42,468 bases of DNA from JBKEHD01 sp046710445 (GTDB lineage: Bacteria > Pseudomonadota > Alphaproteobacteria > Rickettsiales > Midichloriaceae), in contig JBKEHD010000006.1 in the NCBI GenBank assembly GCA_046710445.1, forward strand, positions 1-42,468, read 5' to 3'. Positions 6,731 through 15,719 of this stretch are shown here, piece by piece (position 1 is the first letter of the stretch; every line of letters starts with the position of its first letter). Below the pieces are notes generated by a model. It saw only the letters and a program-made list of their open reading frames with translations. It did not search any database and was not told the DNA's origin. The translations under genes were made by a program, and so were the position numbers.

Positions 6731-8470
6731 TTAGCATAGTTTATTGTTCATCAATATTTTTAAATAATCTCTACTTTTTTGATCTATAAATGGTAATAAT
6801 ATTTTATAAATATCCGTATTATATTGTATTAACCAATCTTTTTCTTCTTGTGTCAGTAATGCTTTGTCGACAGGGGCGTATGAAATAGGGGCTAAGGTGA
6901 TTGTTTCAAATTTCAAAAAGTTTTCATCCACAGCTTTTACGTATACTAAATTTTCTAATCTTATGCCATACGCATCTTGTATATAAAATCCTGGTTCTAT
7001 CGATAACACCATGCCAGGATATAAAATATTATTGTTATTTTTACTTATCCCTTGAGGTCCCTCATGTACAGAAAGATAATGTCCAACACCATGACCTGTT
7101 CCATGATTATAATCTAAACCATGATTCCATAAAAATTGCCTAGCAATAGCATCAATGTGATTACCGGTAGTACCTTTTGGAAATTTCAATTTGCTTAAAT
7201 TAATCAGTCCTTTAAGTACTAGAGTGTAATGAAGTTTCTGTTCATCAGTGATATTACCAAAATGAAATGTTCTTGTAACATCAGTAGTACCGCAACTATA
7301 CTGACTACCACTATCGAGCAGATAAAAATTATCATTTGATATAATTTTATTGTTCCCGTTATATGGGTTATAATGGATTACAGCGCTGTTTTCAGCAAAA
7401 GCGGAGATGGTTTCAAAGCTTTTTGTTTTAAATAATTGATTCTCTTGTTTTAAGCTTGATAACTTTTTATCAACATCAATTTCTGTAATTTTATCGTTTT
7501 TACCTATGCATTCTTCAATCCAAACAAATAACTTAGTAAGAGCTATACCATCTTGTATTGCAGCGTATTTAAAGCCAGAAAGTTCTACTGAATTTTTGAT
7601 AGACTTACTTATTTGACATGGATCTTTTTTTAATATTAAATTTTTCTTATCAATATTTTGCATGAACCATATTGGGGTTCTTGAGGGATCCAATTCTATA
7701 GTTTTGGAAGATTTATTTATCTCGAATATTCTTTTTTTGAATTCGGAAAAGTTGCTAAGTTTTATTTTGGGATAATTTGATTTAAATTTTGTAAGGTATG
7801 AAAAAAGTTCTATCTCACCGTCCTTACTAATTATAGAGTAAAAAAAGATCAAAGGTGTATATGCTAAGTCATTACCTCTAATGTTTAGAAGCCAGCATAT
7901 GGATTCTGGGGAAGTAAATAACATATAATCTGTTTTCATATAACTGAGTAATTTGCTTATTTTTTCAGTTTCATTTTCAGATGTATATTTTGCATCTAAT
8001 CCAGATGGAGCTTTTGTTTTAAACTCAATTTTTCTTTCCCATATTTTATCTACTAGGTTTTCTTCAACAGCATGAAATTCAAATTTTTTATTTTTTTTAA
8101 AATACTGTTTTAAATATTCCAAATACTTTTGCGTTATGATGAAGGGATCATAGCCTACAATAATATCCTGATTTGTTTGTATTAAAATATCAGATAATTT
8201 ATCAATATCTTGAAAATTGTAGATATCAAATGTTTTGTTATTTAGCTCTAATTTAGCTTGAGAGGTATATCTTCCATCAGTCAAAAAATAGTGTTTTTTT
8301 GTATTGGTCATAATGGCAATTCCATTGGATCCAGTAAATCCCGTTAACCATTTTAATCTATTGAGATTATCTGGGGTAAATTCATTTTGAAATTCATCAA
8401 AGCTTGTAACTAAGTAAAAATCCAATTTGTTGTCTTGTATTTTCTGTTCTAGCAGAGAAATTTTATCCAT
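6731..8470 (-). CDS. pepP: Xaa-Pro aminopeptidase (aminopeptidase P)
   Basis: The 579-residue protein has the three-domain build of the long aminopeptidase P form. Two creatinase-like N-terminal domains cover about residues 1-300, and a pita-bread metallopeptidase domain follows. The dinuclear metal ligands are visible: the aspartates of DSGSQYSCGTTDVTRTF, the histidine of HGTGHGVGHY, the glutamate of SIEPGFYI and the glutamate of RLENLVYV. It cleaves an N-terminal residue ahead of proline and probably helps the cell use host or recycled peptides. No signal peptide is seen, so it should be cytoplasmic. It starts directly after rpiB and closes the operon. Confidence 0.93.
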   Translation of the reverse strand: MDKISLLEQKIQDNKLDFYLVTSFDEFQNEFTPDNLNRLKWLTGFTGSNGIAIMTNTKKHYFLTDGRYTSQAKLELNNKTFDIYNFQDIDKLSDILIQTNQDIIVGYDPFIITQKYLEYLKQYFKKNKKFEFHAVEENLVDKIWERKIEFKTKAPSGLDAKYTSENETEKISKLLSYMKTDYMLFTSPESICWLLNIRGNDLAYTPLIFFYSIISKDGEIELFSYLTKFKSNYPKIKLSNFSEFKKRIFEINKSSKTIELDPSRTPIWFMQNIDKKNLILKKDPCQISKSIKNSVELSGFKYAAIQDGIALTKLFVWIEECIGKNDKITEIDVDKKLSSLKQENQLFKTKSFETISAFAENSAVIHYNPYNGNNKIISNDNFYLLDSGSQYSCGTTDVTRTFHFGNITDEQKLHYTLVLKGLINLSKLKFPKGTTGNHIDAIARQFLWNHGLDYNHGTGHGVGHYLSVHEGPQGISKNNNNILYPGMVLSIEPGFYIQDAYGIRLENLVYVKAVDENFLKFETITLAPISYAPVDKALLTQEEKDWLIQYNTDIYKILLPFIDQKSRDYLKILMNNKLC

Positions 8471-8911
8471 TTATATATGTAATTTATTAATTCTGTTTAT
8501 ATGCTGATTACCTATAAAATTAGCATATAAAAATGAATTTAAAATAGATATAGATTCCTTTGTATTCATATATTTAGATCCAAAAACCAAGATATTTGCA
8601 TCATTATGTTCTTTAGCAAGTGTACCCATTTCTTTATTAAAACACAAAGCTGCTCTTATGTTATTAAACCTATTTGCATAGATAGACATGCCTATACCTG
8701 TACTACAGATTAAGATACCCTTTTGTATTGTGTTTTGGCTAATTCCATCTACTAACTTTTTTGCGTAATCAGGGTAATCAACAGAATCCTCTGAATCAGT
8801 ACCATAATCTACAATAGATCCCTGTTGTTCTTCTATGTAATTTTTTATACCTAGCTTTAATTTATAGCCGGCGTGATCATTAGCTATTCCTAAATTAATT
8901 TTAAGCTCCAC
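8471..8911 (-). CDS. rpiB: Ribose-5-phosphate isomerase B
   Basis: RpiB interconverts ribose 5-phosphate and ribulose 5-phosphate. The 146-residue product shows the family signatures ANDHAGYKLK (D12, H13) and CSTGIGMSIYANR with the catalytic cysteine C69. Length is normal. It overlaps the SH3b gene by 11 bases and abuts pepP with no gap. In an organism that encodes a PRPP synthetase elsewhere in this window, it could supply the ribose 5-phosphate needed for that reaction. Confidence 0.95.
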   Translation of the reverse strand: MELKINLGIANDHAGYKLKLGIKNYIEEQQGSIVDYGTDSEDSVDYPDYAKKLVDGISQNTIQKGILICSTGIGMSIYANRFNNIRAALCFNKEMGTLAKEHNDANILVFGSKYMNTKESISILNSFLYANFIGNQHINRINKLHI

Positions 8912-9437
8912 CTTTTACACCCCATAAATTAATTTTTCTTATCCAACCAGTAAAATTACCATGCTTTAGTTTGCACCACTCTTTCTCGCAGGTAATAATT
9001 TTTGCAATAACATTAAATTTAAATTTTGCGATAGGTTGTGAATTTTCATCTGGTGCTTTAAACAAAAGTGATTCATCAGCAGGAAGTGAGTATGCTAATT
9101 TTTTCTTGCTTAACAATATATTTTTTTTGATTATTGCGTAATTTACACCACTTATTAAATTTTGATGAATCCAACCAACTGTACCCTCTACATCTTCAAC
9201 TTTTCTCCAGTTATCAAATTCAGCAATAATTTTCACAGGATAATTTATGCATTTATAAATATATATAGTTTTATAATTTTTTCCTGGACCAACTCGTAAT
9301 TTTACCTCATTAGACTTTAAAGTGACGTAACGTGGTAAAGATAATCCGGTAACAATTCCGTCTTGTTTTGCTATACTAGGATATACCAAGCCAAAAGACA
9401 TTAAGAAGAAAAATAATAATATTTTATAATTTGTCAT
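8901..9437 (-). CDS. Secreted protein with two bacterial SH3 domains
   Basis: The 178-residue protein begins with a clear signal peptide (hydrophobic KILLFFFLMSFGLVYPSIA, cleavage likely after residue 23). Two SH3b-type repeats follow. The first contains VKLRVGPGKNYKTIYIY and WRKVEDVEGTVGWIHQNLI; the second is more diverged and contains EWCKLKHGNFTGWIRK. SH3b domains in envelope proteins often bind peptidoglycan or modulate wall enzymes. The gene overlaps coaD upstream by 14 bases and rpiB downstream by 11, so it belongs to the same operon. Similar SH3 proteins are widespread in Rickettsiales and other alphaproteobacteria. The exact role is unknown. Confidence 0.8.
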   Translation of the reverse strand: MTNYKILLFFFLMSFGLVYPSIAKQDGIVTGLSLPRYVTLKSNEVKLRVGPGKNYKTIYIYKCINYPVKIIAEFDNWRKVEDVEGTVGWIHQNLISGVNYAIIKKNILLSKKKLAYSLPADESLLFKAPDENSQPIAKFKFNVIAKIITCEKEWCKLKHGNFTGWIRKINLWGVKGGA

Positions 9438-9921
9438 CTTGAAATTTATTTACTAATTTATCATAAACATTCTTTGAAACTAGATTTTCACCACTACCAT
9501 TTAATCTCACAACCTCTTTAACAAAACTTGAAGATATAAAATGCACATTTCCTGTAGCTGGTAAAAAAATAGTTTCAATATTTTCATCAAGAGATTTATT
9601 TATAAAAGACATTTGAAATTCATATTCAAAATCGGCAACCGCTCTTAATCCACGTATTATTATAGATGATTTTTTTTTCTGGACAAAGTTTACTAATAGT
9701 CCGTCAAAATACTCTACTGTGACATTATTTATGCCTTGTATTTCTGTTTCAATCATATGAACCCTTTCTTTTAAGGGAAACAAAGTTTTTTTTGATAAAT
9801 TTGAAGTTACAGCCACAATCAAATTATCAAAAAGTTTAGAAGATCGTTTTATAATATCGATATGTCCTAATGTAATAGGGTCAAAAGTTCCAGGATATAC
9901 AGCAATCTTTTTTGAATGCAT
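9424..9921 (-). CDS. coaD: Phosphopantetheine adenylyltransferase
   Basis: CoaD joins ATP and 4'-phosphopantetheine to form dephospho-CoA, the penultimate step of coenzyme A synthesis. The 165-residue protein has the nucleotidyltransferase motif GTFDPITLGHID at residues 11-22, the IIRGLRAVADFEYEFQM block, and ISSSFVKEVV near the end. Length is normal. It starts two bases after the end of the pseudouridine synthase gene and overlaps the SH3b gene. Confidence 0.97.
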   Translation of the reverse strand: MHSKKIAVYPGTFDPITLGHIDIIKRSSKLFDNLIVAVTSNLSKKTLFPLKERVHMIETEIQGINNVTVEYFDGLLVNFVQKKKSSIIIRGLRAVADFEYEFQMSFINKSLDENIETIFLPATGNVHFISSSFVKEVVRLNGSGENLVSKNVYDKLVNKFQDDKL

Positions 9922-9923
9922 AA

Positions 9924-10829
9924 CTAGAAATCTAATTTATATTTTTTTAAGGTATCAAGAAAGTGAGTAGGTAATTTAGCTTGTAACTCGTATGGTTTCT
10001 CCATTAATTCAAAATTTAGACAATGTGCATGAAGATGTAAAAATTCATGTTGAAATATAGCGGAATCATTTAGAGTTTTATGTTTTCTATCTCCTAAAAT
10101 AGGGTGTCCAATGGCTGCACAATGAATTCTAATTTGATGCTTTCTTCCTGTAATAGGGGTCATTTCTACTAAAGAAAATTTATCTTTATATTGTTTTAGT
10201 ACTTTATAATTTGTTTGTGATGGAAGCTCTGTTTCTGAATCACCTTCACTTTTTTTTATCGGTATATTTATGGATCCTTCTGCTTTTTCTAGGATTCCAC
10301 ATAGTACTGCAAGATATTTCTTTTTTACTTTTCGTTCACGAAGTAATTCAGAAATTTTACTTGCGATGGCTGAGTTTTTTGCTACCAATAACAGACCAGT
10401 TGTTTCCTTATCTATTCTATGAACTATTTTTCCTTCAATTTTGGAAATCTTTAAAATACGATCTACGGACATCTTTACTTTAGTTCCATCTTGGACACAA
10501 AGCCCGTAAGGTTTATTCAAGACAATAAAATTTTCATCTTCAAAAATAATAGAGTTATCAAATTCAGCCTTATATTCATCAAAATTATTTGGAATAATTA
10601 ATTGATTTTTTTTCTTATCATCAAAAGTGATGATTGGTGCCCTTATTTTTTGATTAGTCTTAATTTTCAAATGAATTTTTGCACGTTTACCATCTACTCG
10701 TATTTGTCCTTTTCTTAATAACTTAGCCATAATGATAAATGGCATTAATGGTACGTTTCTTTGAAACCATCTATCGAGACGTATATTGTTATCAATTTCT
10801 TGAACTAGAAAACTTTTTATTTCCATCAA
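9924..10829 (-). CDS. RluC/RluD-like pseudouridine synthase
   Basis: The 301-residue enzyme has an S4-like RNA-binding segment near the N-terminus (about residues 15-75, RLDRWFQRNVPLMPFIIMAK and RKGQIRVDGKR). A pseudouridine synthase domain follows, with the catalytic motif HRIDKETTGLLLVAK. GRKHQIRIHCAAIGHPILGD near the end is the conserved family motif. It should convert specific uridines of 23S rRNA; the RluC type modifies 955, 2504 and 2580 in E. coli numbering. An RluC role is likelier than RluD but cannot be proven here. It is the first gene of a five-gene minus-strand operon and is divergent from fliI. Confidence 0.88.
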   Translation of the reverse strand: MMEIKSFLVQEIDNNIRLDRWFQRNVPLMPFIIMAKLLRKGQIRVDGKRAKIHLKIKTNQKIRAPIITFDDKKKNQLIIPNNFDEYKAEFDNSIIFEDENFIVLNKPYGLCVQDGTKVKMSVDRILKISKIEGKIVHRIDKETTGLLLVAKNSAIASKISELLRERKVKKKYLAVLCGILEKAEGSINIPIKKSEGDSETELPSQTNYKVLKQYKDKFSLVEMTPITGRKHQIRIHCAAIGHPILGDRKHKTLNDSAIFQHEFLHLHAHCLNFELMEKPYELQAKLPTHFLDTLKKYKLDF

Positions 10830-10893
10830 AGATTATATGTGTTTTAATTTCGTTAAATAACTTTAAAAGAATCTATATTATAGATAAAGATAT

Positions 10894-12249
10894 ATGTCCA
10901 ATATTTTAAGAAGTATAATAAGTGAAGTGAATGCTATTCCAGAGTATCAAGTGATAGGAAAAATCAGATCAATCAAAGGTTTGTTAATTGAAGTAGTGGG
11001 TATAGAGTTTGCAGTTTGCATTGGATCAAGATGTAAGATTGTTTTAAATACTGGAGCAGAAGTGTATTCTGAAGTTGTTGGTGTTAATAATGATGTAGCA
11101 TCATTGATGACTTTTGATTCTGTTGAGGGAATAGGGATCGGTTGTTTGGTTCATGTTATATCTCATGATCAATCAGTACACCCTTCGGATGCTTGGCTTG
11201 GTAGAGTAGTTGATGCATTCGGAAATCCAATAGATGAAAAAGGACCAATAATTAATGGTACTATCCCATATAAAATACATGCCGCTCCTCCTAAAGCTCA
11301 TTTGAGACGTAGAGTGAAAAACAAGATGGATACGGGGATAAGGGCTTTAAATTCTTTTTTGAGTTGTTGTTATGGGCAAAGAATGGGTATTTTTTCTGGC
11401 TCTGGTGTTGGGAAATCTATAATGTTATCAATGTTAACAAAATACTCTTCTTCTGATGTAAAAATTATAGGTTTGATTGGAGAAAGAGGAAGAGAGGTTC
11501 AAGAATTTTTGCAAGATTACTTAGGGGAAGAAGGATTAAGAAAAGCTATAGTAGTGGTTGCTACTTCCGATGAATCTGCTCTAAAAAGAAAACAAGCGGC
11601 ATATTTAACCATGACTCTTTGTGATTATTTTAGAGAACAGGGGAAAAATGTATTATGTATGCTAGACAGTGTAACTAGATTTGCCATGGCTCAAAGAGAG
11701 ATAGGTTTGGCTATAGGTGAGCCACCAACAACAAAAGGATATACTCCGAGTGTATTTTCAGAGCTTCCTAAGTTATTAGAAAGAGCTGGACCTGGTATGA
11801 AAAACGAAGGAGATGTGACAGGATTTTTTAGTGTATTAGTAGAAGGGGATGATCATAATGAACCAATATCAGATGCTGTACGTGGTATATTAGATGGACA
11901 TGTTGTATTAAGTAGAAAAATAGCTAACAGAGGAATATATCCAGCAATAGATGTTTTGCAAAGTGTTTCTCGTACTATGCCAAAGTGCAATAATGATTAT
12001 GAAAATGCACTAGTAGAAAAAGCCAAAAGTTTAATCGCCCAATTTACTGACATGGAAGATATGATTAGAATAGGTGCATACAAGAAAGGATCTGATCCAT
12101 TGGTAGATGAAGCAATCAAGTACATAGATAATATAAACGCATTTATTTCACAAAATTACGATCAAAATAATAATATTGAAGAATCATACGCAAAATTAGC
12201 AAAAGCAATAGATTTTGGTAAAAACAAGGAAGAGAAATTACAAAAATAA
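10894..12249 (+). CDS. fliI: Flagellar export ATPase FliI
   Basis: The 451-residue protein belongs to the F1-beta-like ATPases that energise flagellar and type III export. It has the Walker A motif SGSGVGKS, IIGLIGERGREVQEFL, the Walker B region VLCMLDSVTRFAMAQREIGLAIGEPPTTKGYTPSVF, and the FliI/SctN signature around PKLLERAGPGM. The YCGQ-like SFLSCCYGQRMGIF stretch fits FliI. With fliF, fliG, fliH and fliN in the same window, a flagellar rather than virulence type III role is likely. It stands alone, divergent from the pseudouridine synthase operon and followed by an unknown gene. The downstream 142 bases show no clear terminator. Confidence 0.93.
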   Translation: MSNILRSIISEVNAIPEYQVIGKIRSIKGLLIEVVGIEFAVCIGSRCKIVLNTGAEVYSEVVGVNNDVASLMTFDSVEGIGIGCLVHVISHDQSVHPSDAWLGRVVDAFGNPIDEKGPIINGTIPYKIHAAPPKAHLRRRVKNKMDTGIRALNSFLSCCYGQRMGIFSGSGVGKSIMLSMLTKYSSSDVKIIGLIGERGREVQEFLQDYLGEEGLRKAIVVVATSDESALKRKQAAYLTMTLCDYFREQGKNVLCMLDSVTRFAMAQREIGLAIGEPPTTKGYTPSVFSELPKLLERAGPGMKNEGDVTGFFSVLVEGDDHNEPISDAVRGILDGHVVLSRKIANRGIYPAIDVLQSVSRTMPKCNNDYENALVEKAKSLIAQFTDMEDMIRIGAYKKGSDPLVDEAIKYIDNINAFISQNYDQNNNIEESYAKLAKAIDFGKNKEEKLQK

Positions 12250-12380
12250 CTTCACGATGCGATTAGTGAATGTATATATAATTAGCACAATAGTAAGCGT
12301 TCAAAAAGCGTTGATAAGTTAGACATTCCCATTGAGTATCAAGAACAAAAATGCAATAAAGTATTTCACTGGAATCAAAT

Positions 12381-12385
12381 AGGAG
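12381..12385 (+). promoter_or_regulatory. Ribosome binding site deciding a TTG start
   Basis: AGGAG lies six bases ahead of the TTG at 12392-12394. No ATG near the beginning of that frame has a comparable site, so TTG is the likely start of the unknown 244-residue protein. Confidence 0.6.
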
Positions 12386-12391
12386 TATATT

Positions 12392-13126
12392 TTGTTAACA
12401 CAAACATCTAAAGCTAATAATAGTAGTAATGCATGGGGTGATTGGGAAATAGATTCGGAAGGATTTGATGTTTATGTGGTAGCTTTAAGTAGTGATGTAG
12501 CTGCTAGTTTCTTTATATGGTCTTCTGGTTATGGCCCTACTTACTATGGCTTGGAATATGCGGTCTTCACATTTTTTAATGCTACTTTTAAGTATAGTAT
12601 TAGGGAAAAAATAAATGATTGCGTCGATGATTATTTTTCAAAACATTTGATAGCTGGGGCTGTTGGAGGTGGGTCTTATTATGGAGTTAATTATTTATCT
12701 AATATGCTAATTACAGGTGTATCATTTAATAGCAATGAGCTAATAAAGACAATGTTTAAGGGATTTATAAATAATTCGATGTGGGAGTTTTTATCGGAAC
12801 AACTGAAAACTCTAAAAAATCAAGATGAATGGCCTAAATATACTGTTGCAATCTGGGGGATAGAAAGCTTTGATTGCTTGTTTGACGAAGATATGATGAA
12901 ATGCATCTTCTACAAGCAGTCCACAGGGGCTGCAAGTAGAATGATAGGCGCATACATTAGTAAAAAATCAGTTTGTGAATCAGAAGAATTGATTTATGCA
13001 ACATTATCTCCTGAATTAGAGAAATATAATATAAAAAAAGAGGATCATACTGTCAATCAAGGGGATGAAGGCGCAATTAGTAATGAATCGAATAATAATG
13101 AACCTCATGATGTAGCGGACATGTAG
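12392..13126 (+). CDS. Unknown protein with hydrophobic N-terminal half
   Basis: I do not recognise this 244-residue protein. It uses a TTG start with a good AGGAG site. Residues 25-65 are hydrophobic and aromatic (FDVYVVALSSDVAASFFIW), and residues 86-110 form a glycine-rich hydrophobic segment (LIAGAVGGGSYYGVNYL). The C-terminal 45 residues are acidic and Asn-rich. There are four cysteines in the second half. It lacks a normal signal peptide because an Asn/Ser-rich leader precedes the hydrophobic region. It lies between fliI and the prs-nadV cassette and is not clearly tied to either. A membrane-inserted or secreted effector-like protein is possible, but that is only a guess. Confidence 0.65.
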   Translation: MLTQTSKANNSSNAWGDWEIDSEGFDVYVVALSSDVAASFFIWSSGYGPTYYGLEYAVFTFFNATFKYSIREKINDCVDDYFSKHLIAGAVGGGSYYGVNYLSNMLITGVSFNSNELIKTMFKGFINNSMWEFLSEQLKTLKNQDEWPKYTVAIWGIESFDCLFDEDMMKCIFYKQSTGAASRMIGAYISKKSVCESEELIYATLSPELEKYNIKKEDHTVNQGDEGAISNESNNNEPHDVADM

Positions 13127-13228
13127 CGTTATCAATACTTTTTGAGTGCTTATATATTATACCTTTTTGTGCCATGGTTAAGATAGATACTGAGGTAATA
13201 TTAAATACATATTTATGATAATCTTTTC

Positions 13229-13257
13229 TTGACATCATTAATGGCTCTGTGCCAATA
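13229..13257 (+). promoter_or_regulatory. Possible promoter of the prs-nadV pair
   Basis: A perfect TTGACA at 13229-13234 is followed after 17 or 18 bases by a poor -10 (CCAATA or CAATAT). It lies about 40 bases upstream of the PRPP synthetase start, the only sensible place for a promoter of this cassette. Confidence 0.35.
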
Positions 13258-13296
13258 TTCAACCGCTGCTTTTTAGCTTCTAAAAAGGATTTGAAT

Positions 13297-14118
13297 ATGA
13301 CTATAATAGTAAATAAACAGCCCATCAAGTACTTCAATTTTAGTGGAGGGGAATGCTGCGTTAGTATTTCTAATATTATTATTGATGAAACTACTGAGGT
13401 GATTGCATATCTTCATAACTCTGATGATATAATGTGTTTAATCATGAGTGTGGATGCTATAAGGCAAAAAAATGCTCTTACGAATATTAATTTGAAAATT
13501 CCATATTTTCCGTATGCACGTCAGGATAGGGTCTGCAATGAAGGAGAAGCTTTCAGCTTATCTGTGATGGCCAATCTTATTAATAATCTAAAATGTGAAA
13601 ACGTTACTGTGTATGATCCACATTCAAAAGTAACAACAGATTTATTGGATAATTGTACAGTTGTTACACAGGCAGAAATTTTGATAAGCAGCGTTGTTGT
13701 TTCAAAGATTTTGGAAAAGCAATTGATTTTAGTATCTCCTGATGCAGGGGCAGAAAATAAAACACGTCAAATAGCTGATAAATTAAATATAGAAGCAATT
13801 TACTGTACAAAAATAAGAAATAGCAAAACTGGTCAAATTACAAAAACGCAAATACCTGGTGGTGTATCTGGTAAAAGTTTTATAATTGTTGACGATATTT
13901 GTGACAGAGGCGGTACTTTTACTGAGATTGCGAAAGCACTTAAGAATGAAGGATGCAACGAACTATATCTTTATGTAACGCATGGAATTTTTTCAAAAGG
14001 TTTAGAGCTTCTAAAAAAATATTTTAAGCATATTTATTGCTATCACTATTTTTCTAAATTTGCGAATATTGATCCTGAATTTTTAACTATTATGGAAAGC
14101 AAGCAAAATGAAGATTAA
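13297..14118 (+). CDS. prs: Ribose-phosphate pyrophosphokinase (PRPP synthetase)
   Basis: The enzyme makes PRPP from ribose 5-phosphate and ATP. The ATG at 13297 with AAAGGA upstream is preferred over a GTG at 13249, giving 273 residues, shorter than the usual 310-320. Key motifs are YFPYARQDR, the ribose-phosphate loop DPHSKVTTDL, SPDAGAENK in place of the usual SPDxGGxxRA, and the PRPP-binding IIVDDICDRGGTF. The short form resembles PRPP synthetases encoded beside nicotinamide phosphoribosyltransferases in phages and some bacteria. It overlaps that gene here by 11 bases, so PRPP is probably produced for NAD salvage. Confidence 0.92.
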   Translation: MTIIVNKQPIKYFNFSGGECCVSISNIIIDETTEVIAYLHNSDDIMCLIMSVDAIRQKNALTNINLKIPYFPYARQDRVCNEGEAFSLSVMANLINNLKCENVTVYDPHSKVTTDLLDNCTVVTQAEILISSVVVSKILEKQLILVSPDAGAENKTRQIADKLNIEAIYCTKIRNSKTGQITKTQIPGGVSGKSFIIVDDICDRGGTFTEIAKALKNEGCNELYLYVTHGIFSKGLELLKKYFKHIYCYHYFSKFANIDPEFLTIMESKQNED

Positions 14119-15616
14119 TCCATTAACTGCTATTGATTTTTATAAAGCAGACCATAGAAGACAATATCCCAAAGGTACAAGCGAAGTGTATGCTAATTTT
14201 ACAGCACGAAGCAATAGTCTGGCAAAGGTTTTAAGTGATCATGATGGAAAAGTTGTTGTCTTTGGTGTTCAGTATCTTATAAAGCATTTTTTACAAGAAG
14301 TTTGGGATGAGAATTTTTTTAAACTTCAAAAAAAGAAAATAGTAAATGACTATAAATATCGTATGGATAATGCGCTTGGTCCTGACATTATTACAGTTGA
14401 ACATATTGAGTCTTTGCATGATTTGGGTTATTTACCTATAAGAATCAAAGCTTTGCCTGAGGGAGCGCGCGTTCCAATGGGGGTGCCTATCCTTACAATT
14501 GTGAATACAGATCCAGATTTTTTTTGGTTAACAAATTACATTGAATCCGTTGTTTCTTGCTATCTTTGGAAACCTATGACATCGGCAACTACCGCATTTG
14601 AATTCAGAAGATTGCTAACAAATTATGCTTTAAAAACAGGTTCAGATTTAGATTTTGTGCGATTTCAAGCAAATGACTTTTCCTTTAGAAGCTCATCAAG
14701 TTTACAAGATGCTTTTATGACTGGTGCTGCACATCTTACATCTTTTGTTGGGACAGCTAATGTTCCTGGTATCGATATGCTAGAATGTTATTATAATGCA
14801 AATTCTGCAGAAAAACGTATTGGCTTTTCTATTCCATCAACTGAGCATTCTGTTATATCAATGGGAACGAAGGATGGTGAACTGGAAACATTCAAGCGTC
14901 TTATTACAGAAATATACCCAAAAGGGATTGTTTCTATAGTATCTGATACATGGGATTTTTGGAGAGTTATTACAGAATTTGTGAATATTTTAAAAGATGA
15001 GATTTTGAATAGGGATGGTAAAGTTGTTATACGTCCTGATAGCGGGGATCCTATTAAAATTGTTTGCGGAGATGAGAATGCTTTAAAAGGGACGCCAGAG
15101 CATAAAGGAGCTATACAATGTCTTTGGGATATATTTGGTGGTAGTATCACAAAAACAGGATATAAACTTCTTGATCAGCATATAGGGTTGATCTACGGTG
15201 ATTCCATCTCTTTAGATCGTGCTGAGGCCATTTTAAAGAAGTTAAAGTCTAATGGATTTGCTTCAAGTAATATAGTATTTGGTATTGGTTCTAATGCATA
15301 TCAATCTGTTACACGTGATAGCTTTGGTTTTGCTATGAAAACAACAAGTGGTGTTGTAAATGGTCAGCGTCGAGATGTATTTAAAGATCCAAAAACTGAT
15401 GATGGAACAAAAAAATCAGCAAAGGGTCTGCTTCGTGTTGAAAAAGAAGGAGGTAACTATGTTCTTTATGATCAGCAGACAGAGGAGCAAGAGACACAAG
15501 GTGAGCTAGAAGTTGTATTTGAAAATGGAAAATTAATCAAAGATCAAACGCTTTGTGAAATTCGAGATCGTATAGATAAAGAGATTGATATAATGCTTAA
15601 AAAGCAAAAATATTGA
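14108..15616 (+). CDS. nadV: Nicotinamide phosphoribosyltransferase
   Basis: The 502-residue protein belongs to the NAMPT/NadV family, which makes nicotinamide mononucleotide from nicotinamide and PRPP. The opening DFYKADHRRQYPKGTSEVYANFTARS is family-specific (YKxxHxxQYP). The PRPP-binding IRPDSGDP and the following GDSISLDRAEAIL and GIGSNAYQSVTRDSFGFAMK are canonical. Its start lies inside the end of the PRPP synthetase gene. Many arginines use CGN codons, whereas neighbouring genes use AGA or AGG almost exclusively, which hints at horizontal transfer. No nicotinamide-nucleotide adenylyltransferase is in this window, so completion of NAD synthesis depends on another locus or the host. Confidence 0.95.
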   Translation: MKINPLTAIDFYKADHRRQYPKGTSEVYANFTARSNSLAKVLSDHDGKVVVFGVQYLIKHFLQEVWDENFFKLQKKKIVNDYKYRMDNALGPDIITVEHIESLHDLGYLPIRIKALPEGARVPMGVPILTIVNTDPDFFWLTNYIESVVSCYLWKPMTSATTAFEFRRLLTNYALKTGSDLDFVRFQANDFSFRSSSSLQDAFMTGAAHLTSFVGTANVPGIDMLECYYNANSAEKRIGFSIPSTEHSVISMGTKDGELETFKRLITEIYPKGIVSIVSDTWDFWRVITEFVNILKDEILNRDGKVVIRPDSGDPIKIVCGDENALKGTPEHKGAIQCLWDIFGGSITKTGYKLLDQHIGLIYGDSISLDRAEAILKKLKSNGFASSNIVFGIGSNAYQSVTRDSFGFAMKTTSGVVNGQRRDVFKDPKTDDGTKKSAKGLLRVEKEGGNYVLYDQQTEEQETQGELEVVFENGKLIKDQTLCEIRDRIDKEIDIMLKKQKY

Positions 15617-15719
15617 AGGTTATATAGTGGCCTTTTATATGATTAGTGGGACGTTTTCCTGGTCATCTGTTTTTTGGTAGTATATATTGATTCTGAATGA
15701 TGTTATTTTATATATTTTA

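Noticed and set aside
13249..13296. GTG start giving PRPP synthetase 16 extra residues
   Set aside because: The extra residues do not fit the family, and the ATG at 13297 has a good AAAGGA upstream.
13077..13337. 86-residue minus-strand frame between the unknown protein and prs
   Set aside because: It overlaps both flanking genes, has no ribosome binding site and reads as a shadow.
15687..15719. TTG start for trpS
   Set aside because: The ATG at 15720 gives the standard N-terminus; the extension is hydrophobic and atypical.
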